A stretch of DNA of 64,000 bases, from NCBI GenBank assembly GCA_007922305.1, contig ML677341.1, positions 67,164,409 through 67,228,408 of the forward strand, written 5' to 3'. The position numbers and the translations under genes were made by a program. Below, piece by piece: positions 57,696 through 64,000 of this stretch. The first letter of the stretch is position 1. The number at the start of each line of letters is the position of its first letter. Below the pieces are notes generated by a model that did not search any database, was not told the origin of the DNA, and saw only the letters and a list, made by a program, of their open reading frames with translations. The DNA is from Dermatemys mawii (taxonomy: Eukaryota > Chordata > Testudines > Dermatemydidae).

Positions 57696-60600
57696 ACTTC
57701 CACATGATGAAATTTGTAAAGGCCTCCAAGTATCTAAATGGAGTTGACCAAACAGAGGTGTTTTATTTTTAAATAAAAGTTTACCAAGAGCAATAATAGA
57801 AAAATAAACGTAAAACAGTAGTCGGGGCATTTCAAATGAGAGTCTTTCTTCCGATGTCTGACTGATTTCCAAGCTCAAAAGATCTTTCAGTGTTTCATTT
57901 TTGCTCAAAATGAGAGTCGATCACCACCTAATTACATGCCTTTTTCCCTTCTCCTGCTACTCTTAAAATTATATAGAACAGAAGATAATAAATCAAACAA
58001 GATTGCTCAGATTACTTCCTATTAAGATGTGAGCTGGATTCACTGGTCCACTCTGGCTTATTTGTGCTTCTCCAAGATTGCGCAACAGCTGCAAATCCAG
58101 CTTAACTAGCTAGTTAAGCCAGATTTATGGCTGCTTTAGGTTGCAGGAGCAACTGAAAGCAGTCAGAGTGTGCTATGAATGTGGCTTAATATCTGGATAT
58201 GTTTTTAATTACTGCTGTAAAATGATACCTTAAACTCTTTTGTTTGTGCTTTTATAACCATAGTTCTCAGTGCACTGTTTGCCATGGGGCCTCACAATAA
58301 AAAAAAAGATTCTGGAGAAAAATGTGTATGTAAACATGGGACTGTTATGTACTCCTGAAAGAAACTAAACAGAAAGGGGCCTTGAACATGCTGTAAACAA
58401 CCTCTGCTTGGCACACACAGGGAATGGGCAAACAGGTATTATGTAAATACAAAATTCTGTTTGTCTCAGAAATGTCCAGCTGCACAGTGGGAGAAATGTT
58501 ATACATCTACCTGGATCTGGGAGCTGTGTTTTTTTGTTTGAATATGTAACATTTTGATTATATTTCTATTGCTTAGTATTATATAAGACTTTGGGTGTTT
58601 GTCAGTTAGACTATAACTAACCTCTTAGACCATGTTTGAGTCAAAGAAATCCTTGAGTATGTTTAGTGTAGTTCCCCATGTGACCTACACAGCTATCAGG
58701 GAACAGGGAGCCACAAGATCCTTGGATGCATGTGTTTGGTGGGGGGAGAGAAATAAGTTGAACTACTGTTCTGTGGCTGTGGTGAAAGAACAGTGTCTCC
58801 TGAATCAGGATTAGGCTCTTTGCATGATGAGTCTGTAGGACCTTTAAAGCCACGATGCCACATTTGGTTGATTTTTTGCCCACCTGAGCAAGTGTACAGA
58901 CCTTAAACACACATTACATGAGGATGATTTATCTAGGGCTAGATTGTGACTTGGACTTGACACCTGCACAGGAGACTAAGGTGTAAAAACCTCCCTTGCT
59001 CTCCTACCTGGGCAGTCTGAACATTCACCTCCTTGGATCTAGCAGTCAGGGAGTGGGTGGGGATTGAGCGCAGCCTTGTCCTCCTCCTTGCCAGCCAGCA
59101 CAGCAGAGCTGCTGTAGGGGAGTGTCGTGGTTTGCTGCTGGTATTTGTCTCTGAGACATCATGCCTCCTTGATACTCCTGGGATACATACTCCTGAAGAA
59201 CAGCACCTTGCCCAGGGCTGTGCCTAAAGCAACAGTCTAGCCTAAGGGTTCAGCAATTCTTCCCATGCCCATTGGTCATGAAAAAGAAGTGGCAACTTCA
59301 AATGATCAGCCAGCAATTCACAACAATAGAGCAAAACCACAGTTACAAATGGTGAGAAGGATCAACCCCCTGGAACTTCACCAAAGAGATATCATGGGGG
59401 TGTCCATGGAAAGGACACATGGACCCAAAGTATAGCACCCCCTTTCTGTAATGAATTGTATGTGTTATTACACTGCCAGAACATGAGGGAAGAAGGGGCA
59501 GAGATAAACAGCATGGGTTGTGTGTCCCAATACTTGTCCATTCATATGGTATATACAGCAAGAATGCCAACCTTTGAATAACTTAGCACTTGATCTCTGG
59601 AGAAAACAGCTCTCATCAGGAAAGTGTGAGCAGTCATAAAACCCAGGTATAGCAGAGAGAGACTTTTGTGACCAGAGTGATAAAAAAGGGCACGTTTAGA
59701 AGAGCTCCCTGAATGACTTCACCAGATACGTTCTTTGCACTCATTGTGCTTACAGTGGTTCTAAATGAGCTTTCAACCTATTACTTTAAGAAACAAAATA
59801 TCAAGGCTCAGAGAAAGTGTGAGGGCCTTTCTACTGCAGTGATGAGAATTGGTTTGTGATCTTTCAGGTGCTATGGTGAAAAGCACCCCATAAGAGCCAG
59901 CTCCTGAAGTGGTATAATTGGCGCAACTCCTGTTCAGATAGAGACAAAGTGGCAGAGTAGATGAACGACTCCCGCGTGACTGACTTTCTTTTGATGACGT
60001 AGTTCTCTTGTGAGGTAAACTGTAATGCTGAACAATTCCAAACAGAAAGGGGCGGGGGGAGAGGGTGCAGTGGGTAGTACCACACTAAGTAGAATTAGTA
60101 GCGTCTGACAGGCCTAGAACTGCAATAACAGAGGTAAGACTTAATTGCTGATCAGAGCTGAGGTGCATTGGCAGTGCATTCTCTGGTTAATCAAAAATGA
60201 AAGCTCTCTCTTCTATAGCAAAACTCCTACTGCTGCCTGATTTGTTCAGTGACATCACAGTCCAATATGTGTGTTTATTGGAGGCTTGTTGCAGTTTGAC
60301 TAGCCCCACTAGCGCAAGTGATGTGTGGTCCTGTGTGTGACAGCTCAGCATTGGCCTATGCTGCAGCAGCACCAAGACATTACAGCAGCTCAGGGAGGAA
60401 GGAGTCAGAGGTCACGATGCTGGTCAGCTGTTTGCAGCCAGACAGAAGTGGCACCTGCTCAGAAACAGAACAGCTGCCAGACTGTAAAGACAAAGTGTCA
60501 ATGCCCTGCTCTGCGCGGGCAAGAGGAGGAGCCCTTTTTCAGAGTGCTAGGGTGAGGGAGGGGGAAAAGGAGCTAGAAAGTGGAATGGAGAAAAGGGAGA

Positions 60601-62434
60601 AAGGAAGAAGAAAGAATGGGGAATGGAATTGCTGTTCCGGCCACACTGCGGCTGTGCCTGTATCTCAGAAGTAAACATGAAACACCAGGCCCTGTTGTGC
60701 TCACTTGTTATCTTAGATCATAGAAAAGGAAGGACCACACACTGCCTGACTCACCTGTGCCACTCCCACTGACATTTGCAGACACTATCACTCCTGCTAT
60801 GTGGCAAGGTGTACTAAATCTCACACCAAGTCTTTCCTGATAGCCACTGAAATCTCCCCACTTCTAAGTCTCAAATTGTGCCGCTGGGTCCTGACTTTGT
60901 TCCATATTGTAAATCCATTATTTCCTTCCAGTAAGTCCTTTTTTGGGGGCTTCCTTTAGGCATCAGGGGTATATTGCCATGAAATCCCCTTTTTCAAGCC
61001 TTATTATGCTGTGCTGAAGATGCTGAATAAGCATCTTCTTTGGGGACCAGAGTGAAATGAGTTTACTGGGTTCTGTCTAGTTTGGCATGGACCGGAGTCT
61101 ACTTTATTGAAAACACCAACACAATTGGCAGTACTTAGCCCCCATTGGCAATTTCAGCTGAATGATCAAGGGCTGAATGGGCTTAAGGGCCCTTATCACC
61201 CTTAGAGATCATCCCTCAGATCAGGGATGGCCGTGCAGAGAAGCTTGTCCTTCCTGTGTGGTACAGTTCTGTGGATAAACAGAGGCCTCCGGCCTCATCT
61301 ATCTGCTCTAATAGCACTAGAATTATCTTTATACCTGTGCTAACCTAAAAACATATATCCAACGTTCAGCTCAGCAAACAAAGCCACAGACATTATTCCT
61401 GGTGTGTCTGAAGAGTCTTGTGCAGTGGAAACAGGTAGAGAACTAAGCATCAGCAAATCAGCTTGTTTTAGCAGCACATAACACAGACATGTATTTTTAT
61501 CATAAAGACATATTGTAATGCATGCCAATGAAAAAGGGGAAAGAATAAGTGAAGGGGAAGTAGAGGAAATGGAGAATGGTTAGAGGAACAAGAACATCTA
61601 AAGCCCGGCCTACACTAGTGCCAACATGATGCTTGCAGGAACTATACAGTATGGCAGACAAGGCCTTCAGTCACCAATAATACTTCAGTCAATGGGAAAG
61701 CAACTGTGGAATTGGGAGTGGGGTATAAAAGTGGTTAGAGAGGTAAAGTTGGTAACGAGTAGCGGGTAAACTGATACAGCCAGATTCTGCAGCTGAAGGC
61801 ACACAGAGGCTTCCAATGATTTCATGTTCACCTGAATGCAGAGCTTGGCCCACACTCATTACTGATGGAAGGAGCACATTTTTTTTCCATTTCCCTCCAT
61901 TTACATTTGCAACTATAAGGCTTTTCCAACAGGGATCATTATGGAGCATTGCTAAATACACAAACACAATTCTCAATTCCTTTCACTGCTTCAAGCATTC
62001 ACACAATCATTGGTTCATTTAACCAGAAATTCCTTTTCCCATTATTTTTCTTTTTCTCCTGGGGTCTTTATGTCCTAGTTCACTTTCACACTATTTCCCA
62101 TTTTAGCTCGACAGCTTTGTTGTAATGTCACTCATTATGCTATACAATGCAAACAGTGTTACAAAAGTTGACTTGTGTAAGATAAATGAGTGACTGATTT
62201 TTATGTACAAAGAGTTGCTAGGGCATGTTTCCTTCCATTGCCTTTTGTTGCTGAATTAATACCTTCCAATGCTTCTTTTCAGATTGCAAATATGCTTGTG
62301 TTTCGCTAAATCTTTATAAAATACTTTCTCTGTGATGTATTATGTCCCAGAATTCACTATAGTGAGCAAGAAGAAAGTGCTGTCTACAAGTCACGTATGT
62401 GTCAGGTCACTTGTTATTTATTAATTTGTATTTC

Positions 62435-62643
62435 TGGGTGTATCTACATTGAAAAAAAAAAGACCACTGGCAACAAATCTCAGAGCCTGGGTCAACTGAC
62501 TTGTGCTCATGGGGCTTGGGAACATCTACACTGCTATTTTTAGCCTGAAGTGAGAGCCCTAGAGTGGGAGCCTGTGTCAGCTGACCAAGGCACAAAGACT
62601 CGCTGACACAAGTCATTTTTTAGCAGTGTAGATGTATCTACAG
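62435..62643. mobile_element. MITE with gtgtatctacatt / gtgtagatgtatctac ends
   Basis: The left end gggtgtatctacattg, followed by an A run, pairs with the right end cattttttagcagtgtagatgtatctac. The interior includes acactgctatttttagcctg. A nonautonomous DNA element of the same style as those near 8200 and 34800. Confidence 0.65.
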
Positions 62644-63109
62644 TAGTGCCTACATGCGCCGCCAAGATCAGAGTCCCAACTGTACATTGCCCAACTCAGA
62701 CACATGGTCAGAGAAAATCCTAGCCTCAAAGATCTTGTAATCGAAATAGAGAAGCTAGGTAGGAGGGAAAACAAACTTTAATAGACTGTTTCTTTTATTT
62801 AATTTTTAAATGTATATCTTTTTTTGCAAGAAGAGGGCAAGTTGCAAGTGCAGAGGAAAAGAGTTTAACACATGGTAATTATCCAACATGGCTTTTATTT
62901 TTGTACATTTTACACTAATTAATATGCCACTAAGTTTTATAAACTGTTAACTTACTGAAATTATTCTCTGCCCTCTATCCTAGTCTAGTCTATCTCGATA
63001 TTATAATTAGCTCATCAGCACAATACTTGATTTGAGACCCAATTTCAATTTTGTATCCATCTTCCATATTTAGCAAGACACCTACATTGTTGGTATCTAA
63101 GCTCCATGG

Positions 63110-63380
63110 CCCAGATCCTCAAAGGTATTTAGGTTCCTAACTTCCATTGAAAGAAATTAGGAGTCTAAATAACTTGGCAGACCTGGGCCCATGCAACTAA
63201 ACTTATTATTGAGAGTGCCCTAATTCTCACAGCCTCCTAGGTCTCACTAGGAAATGAAGAGCCTTTTGCAGAGGAACAGCCAAGTTTTCAGTGGGTTAGG
63301 AGCAGATCCTCAGCTGATGTGAAGTTTTATAGCTCCACTGACTTCAATGGAAATAAGCCAACTCATACCAGCTGAGGGTC
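63110..63380. repeat. fragment related to the 12297-12499 inverted-repeat element
   Basis: Contains cctcaaaggtatttaggt and ccattgaaagaaattaggag, then a second part with gacttcaatggaaataag. It is colinear in style with the inverted-repeat element but too diverged for firm boundaries. Confidence 0.4.
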
Positions 63381-64000
63381 TGCCCTTAGTGTCTCACTAT
63401 TAGGACATGCTGGGTTGGGCTACCTTGATGCTCCTTATTGTACGTTACATGTAGGTTTACTGCCACCTATCAAGTCAAGCCGTTTTCAAGCTGTGTTTGC
63501 TGACAGACCAAAACATGCTGTCAGTTTCTCTGCTCAACTTTGAAAACGAAACACATCTTGAAAAAGTCCTTGGGAAGGACTGACATAGTGCCTCAGAATA
63601 GTCAGCAGAGCTATGAGGTCAACACCTTGATTAGAGCTTTGAAAACGTACATTATTCATCCTGCCATTCATTTTTAACTGTTTTAAGGCCAAACTCCGTT
63701 CTGATCCTGTGCATGTGCTTGTCTCTCATTTCTTTTATTAAGAGTAAATATAAAAATACTGTATCCCATTGTTAGAGATGCCTCTTCAAGCAATAAGAGA
63801 ACAAATCTGTAAACCCTGCTGGTTGGCTCTCCCACTGCAATGCAAGGGAAGATGGGGATGATGGGCAGCACTTACAGGAAGGGATGAACTTGACGGATAA
63901 TACTGGCTCCCAAGAAAAAGGGTATCTGATTATATGTGGGGAGGAACACTGGGGACACTATTGTGATGCCAGCAATTACCTGTAGACATTAGCTGAGCTC

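Larger units (their letters stand above)
55862..64000 (-). other. NTN4: NTN4 upstream intron, part in window
   Basis: No exon for the rest of laminin-EGF 1 or the laminin N-terminal domain was recognised here, so this is read as the 3' part of a long intron. It holds a CA-rich run (56264-56303), a minus-strand CR1 fragment (57040-57695), a MITE with inverted ends (62435-62643) and otherwise unremarkable sequence. A short missed exon cannot be excluded. Confidence 0.7.

Noticed and set aside
55862..64000. Possible upstream NTN4 exons (start of EGF 1, laminin N-terminal domain)
   Set aside because: I looked for Cys-rich EGF or laminin N-terminal translation followed by a donor on the minus strand and found none. 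The domain is probably beyond the window.

Overview
The window is vertebrate nuclear DNA. It is AT-rich, intron-dominated and full of CR1 LINE pieces, hAT and PIF/Harbinger-like MITEs, MIR/CORE-SINE-like fragments and Penelope-like retroelements. This repeat mix, together with an NTN4 protein close to but distinct from the mammalian one, points to a turtle, with another non-avian reptile less likely. The species call is inference.

The only host protein gene I can support is NTN4 (netrin-4) on the minus strand. Seven exons are visible at 55861-55735, 51297-51109, 40911-40698, 38502-38390, 36394-36326, 33575-33405 and 28388-28252. They join in frame with GT-AG introns and give 339 codons plus a stop: most of laminin-EGF 1, laminin-EGF 2 and 3, the linker, and the complete C-terminal NTR/C345C domain. 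The exons for the signal peptide, the laminin N-terminal domain and the start of EGF 1 are not in the window and should lie beyond 64000. A candidate polyadenylation signal at 26031-26026 gives a 3' UTR of about 2.2 kb that has absorbed two MITEs.

1 to about 26000 is the downstream flank of NTN4. No exon was recognised there. It holds at least four copies of one hAT-type MITE family (TAGGGTGACCAG termini, 8-bp target duplications), other hAT-like elements, MIR-like SINE pieces, a 13-bp-flanked repeat insertion and, just past the NTN4 end, a MITE built around repeated AGCGCT palindromes.

The introns carry the most informative mobile DNA. In the 10-kb intron between 40912 and 51108, a 5'-truncated Penelope-like element (minus strand; reverse transcriptase C-terminal part plus a decayed GIY-YIG region) sits inside an older plus-strand Penelope 3' end, with a 15-bp target-site duplication. 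Each copy has a hammerhead-ribozyme-like motif. A third Penelope end at 37671-37866 is a head-to-head inverted repeat. The intron at 51298-55734 holds a CR1 LINE split by two independent hAT MITEs with perfect 8-bp target duplications. A three-layer MITE nest lies at 47450-48125. No rRNA, tRNA, CRISPR or prokaryotic feature was seen.
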